Assembly: GCA_028289605.1 (NCBI GenBank)
Contig: JANQON010000006.1
Coordinates: 434,001-498,000 of the forward strand
Source: Hyphococcus sp.
Lineage (GTDB): Bacteria > Pseudomonadota > Alphaproteobacteria > Caulobacterales > Parvularculaceae
Direction of reading: 5' to 3'
Length of the DNA stretch: 64,000 bases
Below the pieces are notes generated by a model, which saw only the letters and a program-made list of their open reading frames with translations, was not told the origin of the DNA and searched no databases. Both the position numbers and the translations under genes were made by a program. Below, one piece after another: positions 7,758 to 16,941 of the stretch (the stretch's first letter is position 1; each line of letters begins with the position of its first letter).

Positions 7758-9233
7758 CTACGCAATCTTCCGCTTTAGTGCGGATGATCGTTCATATTCG
7801 CCCACCAGTTCTTCCTCATATCTGAACAGAATGTCTTCCAGCACGCGTCCGATCTTGGTCTGGGTGCGCACCTGCTCAATTTTCGGCCACGCCGTACGTT
7901 CGCCCAGATCTGTAAGAAACGCGATATCCTTGCGCGACAGGTCGCTGAGCATTTTTGAAGGACCCCAGTCGAGCCGTGGGCGGATGATATTGACGTCCCC
8001 GGTGTAATTCTGGTTGATCACAGAAAGCGCCATGTTCGCCATTGAGTTGATGCGGGGAAAAAACGACATCGGCCGCTGAATGATAGAGGCGTACGCATTA
8101 AGCCACGCTTTCGACGTTTTTGTGGTTGCGTCCATCACCGCCGGCGCCAAGCCGCTCTTGTTCTTAACGTCGGTCGCAAACGGCAACACAAGCGGATTGG
8201 CCAGGCTGACAACAAAATGGTTGACACCGTAAAGGCGCGCCAGGCGCTTCGCCGGCAGGTCATTTGTCACCGAACCATCCACCCATTTCCGATTGGGCAA
8301 ATAGGGTGTCTTCTTCCCCCGATGATTTTTCGCCGCCAACACGACCGGCGGGTAGACGCCCGGCAACGCGCATGACGCCAAAACCGCTTCGCGAATAAAC
8401 ACATTCGGCGACGCGATGGCGTTCAACAACCGTGAGGTTTGATGCTGTTCGGCGGGCGCGACCGATATATTGAGATGTCGTCCGGTGAGCTCATAGGCTT
8501 CCTGAAATGTCAGGTCCGGAATCAGCCGCTCAATGCGGCGGCGCACATGCTCAATCGGCATCCGCTCCGATCCTTTGCGCGTGTTGACCGATTCAACAAT
8601 TTCATTGTCGGCGCCGACAAGAACGTCGGGATTGAAATACTGCTCTAATTCGGAGTCAGTATGCGTACAAATAATTGCAGCGACTGCCGAACCGCCGCTC
8701 GACCCTGAAATAACGCGCGGCAGAAGACCTTCACGCCACAGCGCTTTCGCAACACCCACGTGGAAATACAAAAACGCCCCGGACCCGCTCATGAGAAAAG
8801 CAGAGCCGCCGTAACAGTGGTGTGCGCGGCGAAAAAAATCGAGCTTCTCTTCAAAAGTGATGTCCTTCACCGCATCGCCGGCGAGATAAACAAGGCTGTC
8901 GGCAATCGCGTCTACATACTCTTCAATCAGCTGTTTGGTTCCGAACAGAGCTTTGTGATGCAGCCGGTCGTTGCCCATACCGTCCATATTGCCGTGGACG
9001 CCTTCGTTAAGGGTGTAGAGAAGACCCTTATTGTTTCGGTTTTTTCTGAGGCGAGATAACCGCTCCAATCGCTGCCGGATCGACTCGTAGTCGAAGTGCT
9101 TGCTCTTGTCCGATTCCTTCCAGGCGACGGCGCCGCTGGCGATATCATGCAGCTTCGCCGCCTCGGACCATGCAGCATAGTCCTCAGCTTGGGTCATTGC
9201 CTTTTTGAGTTTCGGCAGATTACTCGAATTCAT
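7758..9233 (-). CDS. Patatin-like phospholipase with N-terminal DUF3336 domain
   Basis: A 491-residue protein. Residues about 10-120 match the DUF3336 region that precedes the patatin domain in fungal and bacterial triacylglycerol lipases. The patatin domain follows: glycine-rich oxyanion segment SGSGAFLYFHVGVAKAL, nucleophile elbow SGSSGGSAVAA (G-x-S-x-G) and the dyad aspartate in VDGSVTNDLPAKRL. It would hydrolyse acyl ester bonds of storage or membrane lipids. No signal peptide is seen, so it acts in the cytosol or at the inner leaflet. It stands alone on the minus strand, with a TATAAT-like -10 about 35 bases upstream of the start. Confidence 0.88.
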   Translation of the reverse strand: MNSSNLPKLKKAMTQAEDYAAWSEAAKLHDIASGAVAWKESDKSKHFDYESIRQRLERLSRLRKNRNNKGLLYTLNEGVHGNMDGMGNDRLHHKALFGTKQLIEEYVDAIADSLVYLAGDAVKDITFEEKLDFFRRAHHCYGGSAFLMSGSGAFLYFHVGVAKALWREGLLPRVISGSSGGSAVAAIICTHTDSELEQYFNPDVLVGADNEIVESVNTRKGSERMPIEHVRRRIERLIPDLTFQEAYELTGRHLNISVAPAEQHQTSRLLNAIASPNVFIREAVLASCALPGVYPPVVLAAKNHRGKKTPYLPNRKWVDGSVTNDLPAKRLARLYGVNHFVVSLANPLVLPFATDVKNKSGLAPAVMDATTKTSKAWLNAYASIIQRPMSFFPRINSMANMALSVINQNYTGDVNIIRPRLDWGPSKMLSDLSRKDIAFLTDLGERTAWPKIEQVRTQTKIGRVLEDILFRYEEELVGEYERSSALKRKIA

Positions 9234-9267
9234 GGCTTGATCTCACAACTCCGAACGTACAGCCGCT

Positions 9268-9273
9268 ATTATA
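9268..9273 (-). promoter_or_regulatory. Candidate -10 element of the patatin gene
   Basis: Reading leftward, TATAAT at 9273-9268 lies about 35 bases before the start at 9233. No good -35 is seen at 16-18 bases spacing, so this is only a weak call. Confidence 0.3.
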
Positions 9274-9460
9274 CGCTGCTTGGTCCGCGATACTCCACAA
9301 ACGCAGGCAGCAATCAGAAACCCATATCCGGCGTCCGCTATTGAAGGCGACCCGGCAAAGCCCGTGATCATGGCTGAATCGCCACACGCGTCCAACCCGG
9401 CGTCTGAAGCCCTCGCAACGTTCAGAACGCCTTCCAAGCTATTGATTTATTGAGATTTAC

Positions 9461-9536
<76 letters not shown>

Positions 9537-9651
9537 CCAACGCCCGCGTCGCGGACAGGGCGCGGTAGATAGTCGATTGCGGGCGGCTTGGCCAGAGGGT
9601 CCGATGGACCGGAACCGCGGGCGGGGCGCGACGGCGCGCGCCGCGCCAGCG

Positions 9652-10485
9652 TCAAATGTCGAAGCCCGGATTCTCGCGATTGAGTTTCCGGATCAGGCCC
9701 GGCCAGGCAAGATTGTCGCCGATCCCGGGAACGAAGGCCGGCGCGCCCTGCTGCAAAACCTTTGCGCCCATGGCGGAAGGTTCTTCCCGCGGCGGCTTTG
9801 TATCCGCCTGCGCCAGGATCTGCGCGCGGCAAGCCTGCTCCAGAAAATACATGCGCAAAAACGCCGTCGCGCAATTGGCGCCGACGGTCAGCGTGCCGTG
9901 GTTGCGCAAAATGAGAAACCCGTGATTGCCCATGTCATTGACGATGCGTTCGCGCTCGTCATGATCCGTCGCGATGCCTTCATAGTCGTGATAGGCGATG
10001 TCGTCATGCACGATCATGGCGAACTGGGAATAGCGCTTCAGCCCCTCTTCCTGGGCGGAGACGGCAACGCCATAGGGCGTATGCAAATGCAGGACGGCAT
10101 GGGCGTCTTCCCGGGCCATGTGCAGCGCAGAGTGGATCGTAAAGCCGGCCGGATTTGAGAAATAGGGCGTTTCACCGACCACTTGTCCGTCAATATCGAC
10201 TTTGAGCAGGCTGGTCGCCGTCATTTCATCAAAAAAGATCCCGTACGGATTGATGAGAAAGCGCGCCTTGCCGCCTTCGTCCGGACACCGCACAGAAATA
10301 TGAGTGAAGATCATGTCGTCCCACCCGTAAAGCGCGGCTAGCCGATAGGTCGCGGCGAGATCGCAGCGCAGTTTCCATTCAGCGTCAGACACCTTGCCCT
10401 TCAACGACGGCAGGGTCGCGGGATCGGGCACGGAAAAACCGGGGTCGACGCCGACCGATTCGGGCGTTTGTTCCTGAGCGGACAT
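9652..10485 (-). CDS. Class II aldolase/adducin-family protein
   Basis: A 277-residue protein. The class II aldolase fold is recognised from LRCDLAATYRLAALYGWDDMI followed by the zinc-site motifs LHLHTPYG (two His) and LRNHGTL (third His). Family members are zinc-dependent aldolases/epimerases of sugar phosphates or related decarboxylases; the closest-looking group is the catch-all class II aldolase/adducin proteins of alphaproteobacteria with no settled substrate. The start at 10485 has GGGAGA 7 bases upstream. A much longer open frame continues upstream through the egtB gene, but that part is antisense-frame noise. It lies 67 bases downstream of egtB on the same strand. Confidence 0.85.
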   Translation of the reverse strand: MSAQEQTPESVGVDPGFSVPDPATLPSLKGKVSDAEWKLRCDLAATYRLAALYGWDDMIFTHISVRCPDEGGKARFLINPYGIFFDEMTATSLLKVDIDGQVVGETPYFSNPAGFTIHSALHMAREDAHAVLHLHTPYGVAVSAQEEGLKRYSQFAMIVHDDIAYHDYEGIATDHDERERIVNDMGNHGFLILRNHGTLTVGANCATAFLRMYFLEQACRAQILAQADTKPPREEPSAMGAKVLQQGAPAFVPGIGDNLAWPGLIRKLNRENPGFDI

Positions 10486-10552
10486 GCGCAAGTCTCCCTT
10501 TTCATCAGGCTTTTGCCGCCAAGATACCGCGCGGGAGCGCCGTGATCGAGCC

Positions 10553-11833
10553 CTATTCGCAGTCTTTCGCCAGGCGGACGCCGGAAAACTGCCACCGGGC
10601 CTGGGGCGGGAAGAAGTTTCGATAGCTGACGCGAACATGGCCTGCGGGCGTGGCGCACGACCCGCCCCGCAACACCATCTGTCCCGACATGAATTTGCCG
10701 TTATATTCCCCGATCGCGCCCGCCGGCGGGGCAAAGCCGGGATAGGCGACATAGGGGCTCGCGGTCCATTCCCAGACATCGCCGTAAAGTTGCTGCAGCC
10801 GTCCCTCGCCGGCTGCGCGCTGCGGCCCGCGCGGTTGGCCGGACCGCATGAAGTTGCCCTCAATCGGAAACAGCGACGCCGCCGCCTCCCATTCGAACTC
10901 CGTCGGCAGCCGCGCGCCGCGCCAGGCGGCGTATGCGTCAGCCTCATAAAAGCTGATGTGACAGACTGGCGCGTGGGGATCGATTTCCCGATCGCCGAAC
11001 AACGTGTACTGGCGCCACCCATCGGCGTCTTTGCGCCAGTAAAGCGGCGCCGTCCAACCGCCCTCTTCGATCGCAGCCCAGGCGTCGGCGAGCCAGAGAT
11101 TGGGATTGGAATAGGCGCCGTCCTCGATGAACTCCAGAAACTCTCCATTCGTCACCAGCCGGTGAGCGAGCTGGAAAGGTCGCAGATACACCTTGTGGCG
11201 CGGTCCTTCGTTATCAAAACTGAACGCGCTTCCCTGGCATCCGATATTGCACAATCCGCCTTCCATGGTTTCCCACCGCAGGGCCTCCGGCGCCGTTGCT
11301 TCATCTGTATCCGGAACAGCGTACGCCGCCGGAGACAGCGGATTTTGATATAACCCGTGCTTTAAGTCGGTGAGCATCAATTCCTGATGCTGCTCCTCAT
11401 GGGCGAGACCCAAAGCGATCAAAGGCGCAATGTCCGCAATAAGGTCATCGGATCCGTTGTCGATCAACGCCTCCATGGCGCTGTCGACGTGATTGCGATA
11501 GGCGCGCACCTCGTCAGAAGACGGCCGCGACAAGAGCCCGCGGTCAGGACGCGGGTGCATTTTCCCCACCTGATTATAGTAGGAATTGAACAGATATCCG
11601 AAGCGCGGGTGAAATACTTCATAACCGCTGGCGAACTTCTTCAAAATAAACGTTTCGAAAAACCAGCTTGTATGCGCAAGGTTCCATTTCACCGGACTGG
11701 CGTCCGGCATTGATTGCAGCATCCAGTCTTCGGCGGACAACGGATCAGCGATCGCCAGGCTGCCGCTGCGCGCATCGGCGTAGCGTGCGGCAATCGCGGC
11801 GCGGTCAGAGAATATCGGGGAATCAAAGGCCAT
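10553..11833 (-). CDS. egtB: EgtB-type sulfoxide synthase (ergothioneine biosynthesis)
   Basis: A 426-residue protein of EgtB type. The N-terminal DinB-like domain shows NLAHTSWFFE and HEEQHQELMLTDLKH, giving the His triad for the non-haem iron (H-x3-E-x2-H region). The C-terminal formylglycine-generating-enzyme-like domain ends in RGGSCATP, SYRNFFPPQARWQFSGVRLA. EgtB uses O2 to couple trimethylated histidine (hercynine) with a thiol donor to a sulfoxide. Start uncertain: ATG at 11833 begins the conserved region, but GTG at 11899 or ATG at 11875 are in frame with little to choose by ribosome site. The partner methyltransferase EgtD is not seen in the window. Divergent from NAD kinase. Confidence 0.88.
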   Translation of the reverse strand: MAFDSPIFSDRAAIAARYADARSGSLAIADPLSAEDWMLQSMPDASPVKWNLAHTSWFFETFILKKFASGYEVFHPRFGYLFNSYYNQVGKMHPRPDRGLLSRPSSDEVRAYRNHVDSAMEALIDNGSDDLIADIAPLIALGLAHEEQHQELMLTDLKHGLYQNPLSPAAYAVPDTDEATAPEALRWETMEGGLCNIGCQGSAFSFDNEGPRHKVYLRPFQLAHRLVTNGEFLEFIEDGAYSNPNLWLADAWAAIEEGGWTAPLYWRKDADGWRQYTLFGDREIDPHAPVCHISFYEADAYAAWRGARLPTEFEWEAAASLFPIEGNFMRSGQPRGPQRAAGEGRLQQLYGDVWEWTASPYVAYPGFAPPAGAIGEYNGKFMSGQMVLRGGSCATPAGHVRVSYRNFFPPQARWQFSGVRLAKDCE

Positions 11834-11918
11834 CTGCGGACATGCGTTCCTTTCGCTGGCGCTTGCGCCTAGCATAGGGGAAGATCGAATCAAAATCACA
11901 GGTCAGAGCCAAAGAAAT

Positions 11919-12686
11919 ATGGCCCGAAAGAAGTTGGCCTTTCTCGCAAGCGACAAGCCGGAATCGGCGCCGGTCAAGCAAGCGCTTGAGCAACGCTACG
12001 GCCATTGCGCGCCGGACGATGCAGATGTCATTGTCGCTATCGGCGGCGACGGATTCATGTTGGAAGCGCTGCGCGCGCATATGCATGCCGGCAAACCGAT
12101 ATACGGCGTCAACTGCGGCACGGTGGGTTTTCTGATGAACCCGCAGGACCTTGAAAATCTCGCAGAAAATATCGAACGCGCTGAAGAGGCGGTTATCCAC
12201 CCGCTCTCGATGGAAGCGGAAACCGCAGAGGGCAAAGTTGAAAAAGCTATGGCGATCAACGAAGTCTCGTTGTTTCGTCAGACTCGGCAGAGCGCGCGCA
12301 TTCGAATTATTGTGAACGGCAAGGTTCGGATGGAATCGCTCACATGCGACGGCGTTCTCATCGCAACGCCCGCCGGCTCCACCGCCTACAACTTATCCGC
12401 CCATGGGCCAATCCTGCCGATCAGCGCCCAAATGCTCGCCCTCACGCCGATTAGCGCGTTCAGGCCGCGGCGTTGGCGCGGCGCCCTGTTGCCCCATGAC
12501 GCAGTTGTGGCGTTCGAGACGATCAATCCCGATTTTCGCCCGGTTTCGGCGGTCGCCGACAACTACGAGGTGCGAAACGCAGTGCGCGTCACCGCCGCGG
12601 AAGACCGATCGATCAGCATGACCCTGCTCTTCGATCAGGGGCATTCCCTTGATGAGCGGATCTTGCGCGAGCAGTTCGACTACTAA
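11919..12686 (+). CDS. nadK: NAD kinase
   Basis: A 255-residue ATP-NAD kinase that phosphorylates NAD to NADP in the cytosol. The signature GGDG is in VAIGGDGFMLEAL, followed by GVNCGTVGFLMN, INEVSLFRQT and the substrate-loop region TPAGSTAYNLSAHGPILP. The length is typical of the compact alphaproteobacterial enzyme. Divergent from egtB. The closing region RTIREQFDY-like end matches the family. Confidence 0.93.
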   Translation: MARKKLAFLASDKPESAPVKQALEQRYGHCAPDDADVIVAIGGDGFMLEALRAHMHAGKPIYGVNCGTVGFLMNPQDLENLAENIERAEEAVIHPLSMEAETAEGKVEKAMAINEVSLFRQTRQSARIRIIVNGKVRMESLTCDGVLIATPAGSTAYNLSAHGPILPISAQMLALTPISAFRPRRWRGALLPHDAVVAFETINPDFRPVSAVADNYEVRNAVRVTAAEDRSISMTLLFDQGHSLDERILREQFDY

Positions 12687-12868
12687 ATTTGCCTTCCCGA
12701 AAAGGTTAATAGGCAGTTTACCTTAGCGTTTGAATCGCGGCAGGTATGTCGCTCGGTCGGATATCAGCGCCATTGCTTTCGGCTGTTCAGGCGGCGTTAA
12801 CCCGCTGTCGCCGAAAATGACGCTCGGGGGACCGGGGACAGCCGACGGGCTGACAGAAGGATGGATGC

Positions 12869-14815
12869 ATGGGTGCGCAGGCGGTTCGGCTCTCAAATGT
12901 CGACATAAATAATGCGCTTGAAAACAAGGACTTCGAAGTCCTTTTTCAGCCCATATTTGATCTCGGCAACGGCGCTCTGGCGCGGATGGAAACGTTTGTC
13001 CGATGGCGGCATCCGACCCTAGGCGTCTTGCCGCCGGGGGCCTTCATTTCTTTCTTTGAGAGCCAAGGGCGCATGGGCGAACTCACGCGCTATATCCTGG
13101 ATGTGGCGCTCGACAGCTATTCGGAATGGCGCGGACCATATGCGCCCGGATTCTCCATCAACCTGGCTCTTGCGGATCTCACCGATGAAGCGTTCGCGCC
13201 GCATTTCACCAAGCAGCTTCGAGACCGGGATTTCCCCGCCGACCTCGTGACGCTTGAATGCCCCATGCCCGCCGTCGATTCCGATATCGAAAACATGATC
13301 GATTGTTTCGACCGGCTGCGCGAAACCGGCGCCCGGCTCGCCATTGAGGTGCGCGGGCGCGCCAACGACTTTCTCCGCACGGTCGACCCCTTTCCTTTCG
13401 ATGAGATCAAGACTGGCGGATCGTCTATTCTCCGGTTCGCGCGCACTGTGCGCGGTCCCGGATTGAGCGCCATATCAGATCTCCTCGATATCGCTGGCAA
13501 GGCGAACGCCGTGACGACAGCCGTCGGCGTCGAGGATCAGGCGTCGCTCTCCGCGCTAAAGGGCCTGGGATTTACTGCCGCGCAAGGCAATCACCTCGCC
13601 AAAGTCGGCGCCTTGAAGGACTTTCGACCCAACCGCGTAAACGATGTCCGTGCGTTGCTCGATCTTCAACCGCTCAGCGGCGACGATCTGTCGGCGCTGT
13701 TCAGAACCAGCGCGCCCGCGCCCAAGGCGGCGGATGATCCGTCAACCGCACAGGACGCCGAACCAGCCGCAGAAACAGCTTCAGACAACACGGACGCCGG
13801 CGCCGAAAAGTCGGATGCGGACCAACAGGCGCTGGCGGTGCGTGCGCGAAAAAAAGCCCGCGCCGCGGCGCTCGCCAAACGCGCGAAGGCGCGCGACGCC
13901 AGAAAGGCGGCTGCAATCAAGCGGGCCAAGGCGAAAGTCGCCCTTTCGCGCGACGACACGGCGCCCGACGAAACAGACGCCGCGCCGCCGCGCGCGCTGC
14001 AGGACAGACTGTCAGCGGAATTTGGTCCGACGGATGCAGAAGACGCTGTCGCCCTGGCTTCAGAACCTGCGGACGAAATCAAAGCGTCCATTGTTGAAGA
14101 AGACAGCCATCCCCCCGCCGATGCGGACGTTTCCCTTGAGACCGTTGACGGTCCGCTCGAGAAGGAGGACGCGCCGGAGTTGGCGACCGAAGCGCCCGCA
14201 CCCGTTGCGGAAACGGCGACCGCGGAGATGTCGGACCAACCGGCGCCGGCGCCGGCCGAAGACAGCGTACAGCTCAATCTGCCTATCGGAGAAACGCGCG
14301 CACATTTCCGTCCCGGCATTCGCGTCGGCGGGCCGCCGACTTCTGTCGGCGAAACGCAAGCGCAACCGCTGACTGGAGACGCCGTCCCGACCCACGCCCC
14401 GCCGCAATTCCAAGCAGCGGCCGACGCTGCTGCGCCGGAGGAGTTTTCCGCCGCGCCGGAGACGAAGCCTGCCGGCGAAGAACTGGAGGCGCCGTCCCTT
14501 CGACCTGGCCCGTCGACGTCTGACCTCGCATGGGACGAACCCGCCGATGACGAACCCGAAGCCGAACCCAAATCTGATCCGACGCCGCCCGCAGCGGCGC
14601 CGGCGGATCCGGTTGCGCCGCCCTCAGACGAACAAACCGTCGAGCAGGGGACGCTCTATGAGAGCGATGAAGTTGTTTCGGCGCCGGCGCGCCCGCAGCG
14701 GCGCAAAAACTTCCTCACACGGCGTTATCAGGTCGTCCCGAACCATTTCTGGCCCAAGAGCTGGAAAAAGGCCTGGGCGCGGCGTCGCGCTGCAAGAGCG
14801 ATCGACGACTTCTAA
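12869..14815 (+). CDS. Degenerate EAL-domain protein with long low-complexity tail
   Basis: A 648-residue protein. Residues 10-265 form an EAL (cyclic-di-GMP phosphodiesterase) domain. The first Glu (E41 in METFVRW), Asn98 (SINLA) and E130 (TLECP) are kept. The metal/catalytic motif DDFG is replaced by EVRGRA (160-165), the K-I-D motif reads KTGG (D lost), and the last EGVE reads VGVE. It is therefore probably inactive as an enzyme and may bind c-di-GMP or a partner. Residues about 270-600 are rich in Ala, Asp, Glu and Pro, with a Lys/Arg/Ala block (RAKARDARKAAAIKRAKAK) near 325-365. The last 40 residues are strongly basic and aromatic (RRKNFLTRRYQ...FWPKSWKKAWARRR). Ribosome site AGAAGGA before the ATG. 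It converges with the flagellar minus-strand operon. Confidence 0.85.
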   Translation: MGAQAVRLSNVDINNALENKDFEVLFQPIFDLGNGALARMETFVRWRHPTLGVLPPGAFISFFESQGRMGELTRYILDVALDSYSEWRGPYAPGFSINLALADLTDEAFAPHFTKQLRDRDFPADLVTLECPMPAVDSDIENMIDCFDRLRETGARLAIEVRGRANDFLRTVDPFPFDEIKTGGSSILRFARTVRGPGLSAISDLLDIAGKANAVTTAVGVEDQASLSALKGLGFTAAQGNHLAKVGALKDFRPNRVNDVRALLDLQPLSGDDLSALFRTSAPAPKAADDPSTAQDAEPAAETASDNTDAGAEKSDADQQALAVRARKKARAAALAKRAKARDARKAAAIKRAKAKVALSRDDTAPDETDAAPPRALQDRLSAEFGPTDAEDAVALASEPADEIKASIVEEDSHPPADADVSLETVDGPLEKEDAPELATEAPAPVAETATAEMSDQPAPAPAEDSVQLNLPIGETRAHFRPGIRVGGPPTSVGETQAQPLTGDAVPTHAPPQFQAAADAAAPEEFSAAPETKPAGEELEAPSLRPGPSTSDLAWDEPADDEPEAEPKSDPTPPAAAPADPVAPPSDEQTVEQGTLYESDEVVSAPARPQRRKNFLTRRYQVVPNHFWPKSWKKAWARRRAARAIDDF

Positions 14816-14826
14816 ACGACTCTGCC

Positions 14827-16941
14827 CTATTCGCTCAGATACGCTTGGTAGTGGACCAAGAATTCGTCCGTGTGCGTCTCAAAGTCATCTGACGCGATCG
14901 CCTCAAACAAACGTTGCGCATGGCCTTCTTCAAGCTTGGGCCCAATCTCTTTGAGCAGAACGTCCAATGCGGCTTCGTTGCCGACAATGGCGAAGGCCGC
15001 CGCCGCGCGGATGAGCACGGCGGACGCTTCACGTGCTAGCGGCGATTCAGCAATACGCGCGGCGGCGGCGAACGCAGCGCCGGCGGAACCGTATTCTTTC
15101 TGAGCCATGCGAATATCGCCAAGCAGCGCCAGCGACGCGAAGTCATCGGCGCCGCTAAGATGCTGCAGCGCCTCCTCGTCATTGCCCGCCATATGCAGGG
15201 CGCGAGCGGTTGTGAGGCGGCGCTTGGCTTCGATTTCTTTGGGCAGGCGCTTCAGTCTTGATTTGGACATGACTTCGAGCGCACGATCGGGCTCGCCAAG
15301 ACCGAGATAGATTGCTGCGAGATCTGCGGCGACGGCTGAACGCTCTGCGCCGCGCAAGCGATGAAAGACTTGATGCCGCAGGAGTTCGGACGCTTCCAAA
15401 AGCAGGTCCAAGCGGAGAAGAGTGGACGCCGCTTCCCGGATTAATGCGTCACCGTCCGCCCCAGGGGGGGCGAAATCGATGTTGCTGTAGAAGACCTCGG
15501 CGGCCTCGCTCGGATTGAGCGATCTGTTGTCAAAAACGGATGCCAGAGACTGCCGAATCGATGAAGCCGCCCCTTCCGACATGTCCGCGTCCCGATGGAA
15601 CAACACAATTCGACGCCAGGCCTCGACCGCATTTTTAATATCGCCTGCTTGTTCGCTGAGTCTCGCAATCAAGATCAGGCTTTCCCGCTCAACGGCGCCG
15701 CCGCGCCATCGCAGGGCGAGCGATTCAACCTCCGCCAATGCGTCCTCCGCCGTCAATTGACCGCTGTCAAACGCATGCCGCGCAAGGTCTAGTTTGGCGC
15801 GTAACGAAACCGGTCTTGTACCGTTTCGGGCGACGTCCTCAATAAGACGGAGCGCTGTTTGTTCGTCGCCCGCGACGAATGCGATGCGCCCTTCAACAAG
15901 GCGTCGCTCCACGCGCTGGCGATGCGTAAGCGGCCGCGCGCGCAGCTTTTCGGTCGCCGCTCGCGCTTCGGCCACGTCGCCCTTCGACAACGCCACCTGC
16001 GCCTGAGCAAGAAAATAGGCAGCGCCTTCCTCCTCGAACGGAACCGCGCCTTGCGCCTTATCAAAGAAACTCGTTGCTTCAGCGAAAGCGCCAAGTCGAT
16101 AATGCGCCAGAGCCCGCCACGCCGCCGCGTCTGGGCTGTCCGCGACGCTCTGTTGCGACAGGATGTCGATTGCCTGGCGCCAACGACCCATTTTGACGGC
16201 GGCGGCGCCTTCCAAGACGATGAGGTGCGTACGGATGTGCGCCGGATCGAGGTCGTCGATCACCGCCACGGACTCCGGAAACAACCCTTGCGCAAAATAG
16301 AAATAGGCGAGATCCGCCGCCGCGGCCTGATTGTCTGCGGCGCGCGTCAGCAATTCCTGTTCGACGGCCAGAAAGCCATCGTCGTGGACACGGGCGCGCC
16401 AGGCTTCAAAGGCGCGGACTTCATTCACGTCCTCGAGCGGATCGAACATCGGTTGGATCATGCCGAGATGCACAATCTGCGGCTCTCGCAGCTTGTCCGG
16501 TTTCAAAACCGGCGTCCGTACGGCGAAGAATCGCGCCGCGCGCTCACGGCGAGAGATGATCTTGTCAGGATCGCCAATGAAGCTATCGCGCACAATATCG
16601 AACGCGGCGACATTGACCGATTGCGACCAGTGAAGGCGCACGCCGTCCGGTATTCTAAACTTCAATGCCGTCGTTTCGTCCGCATGCATGGCCCCAAGAA
16701 AGGTCTCCGGCGCTTCCGCCACCGGCGCCGCAAAGTCGCCCTGGAGCGGTCGATCGAAGGTGATCACAAGCGCGTCCTCGATGATCGTCGCTTCATATCC
16801 GATTTCATTCTCGGTTGAGATGACGATGCGGTCGTAACCGTCGCGCTGCTCCACCGCGACGCCGGCCCGTTCAGCGGCGCGCCCGTCGGCGACGCCCAAT
16901 GACAGCACAGCGCCGATCGCAAAAATTGCGGGCGTCTTCAT
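14827..16941 (-). CDS. Exported TPR-like protein of the flagellar motor operon
   Basis: A 704-residue protein with a cleavable-looking signal peptide (MKTPAIFAIGAVLSLGVADGRA). Residues about 25-170 look like a beta-rich AMIN-like domain (YDRIVISTENEIGYEATI). From about 180 on come degenerate tetratricopeptide-type helical repeats rich in Ala and Glu (for example AAAWRALAHYRLGAFAEA, YLGLGEPDRALEVMSKSR). It is the last gene of the leftward operon fliL-fliM-DUF6468-motE, joined to motE by a TAATG overlap. A periplasmic scaffold or motor-associated role is inferred from position and export signal; alphaproteobacteria often keep a similar large TPR protein here. No enzymatic motif is seen. Confidence 0.75.
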   Translation of the reverse strand: MKTPAIFAIGAVLSLGVADGRAAERAGVAVEQRDGYDRIVISTENEIGYEATIIEDALVITFDRPLQGDFAAPVAEAPETFLGAMHADETTALKFRIPDGVRLHWSQSVNVAAFDIVRDSFIGDPDKIISRRERAARFFAVRTPVLKPDKLREPQIVHLGMIQPMFDPLEDVNEVRAFEAWRARVHDDGFLAVEQELLTRAADNQAAAADLAYFYFAQGLFPESVAVIDDLDPAHIRTHLIVLEGAAAVKMGRWRQAIDILSQQSVADSPDAAAWRALAHYRLGAFAEATSFFDKAQGAVPFEEEGAAYFLAQAQVALSKGDVAEARAATEKLRARPLTHRQRVERRLVEGRIAFVAGDEQTALRLIEDVARNGTRPVSLRAKLDLARHAFDSGQLTAEDALAEVESLALRWRGGAVERESLILIARLSEQAGDIKNAVEAWRRIVLFHRDADMSEGAASSIRQSLASVFDNRSLNPSEAAEVFYSNIDFAPPGADGDALIREAASTLLRLDLLLEASELLRHQVFHRLRGAERSAVAADLAAIYLGLGEPDRALEVMSKSRLKRLPKEIEAKRRLTTARALHMAGNDEEALQHLSGADDFASLALLGDIRMAQKEYGSAGAAFAAAARIAESPLAREASAVLIRAAAAFAIVGNEAALDVLLKEIGPKLEEGHAQRLFEAIASDDFETHTDEFLVHYQAYLSE

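Noticed and set aside
10486-11148. N-terminal extension of the class II aldolase frame
   Set aside because: The frame stays open through egtB in a different register, but the aldolase family begins at the ATG 10485 with a good ribosome site.
12706-12720. Near-CtrA box before the EAL gene (TTAA-N7-TTTA)
   Set aside because: The second half-site is mismatched and the distance to the gene is long; too weak to list as a feature.
13666-14571. 301-codon Ser/Gly/Ala-rich frame antisense to the EAL protein tail
   Set aside because: It is the mirror of a low-complexity coding tail, with a composition forced by the sense strand.
15859-16818. 319-codon plus-strand frame inside the TPR gene
   Set aside because: Antisense to an exported repeat protein with an operon overlap; the encoded sequence is Arg/His-rich with no motif.
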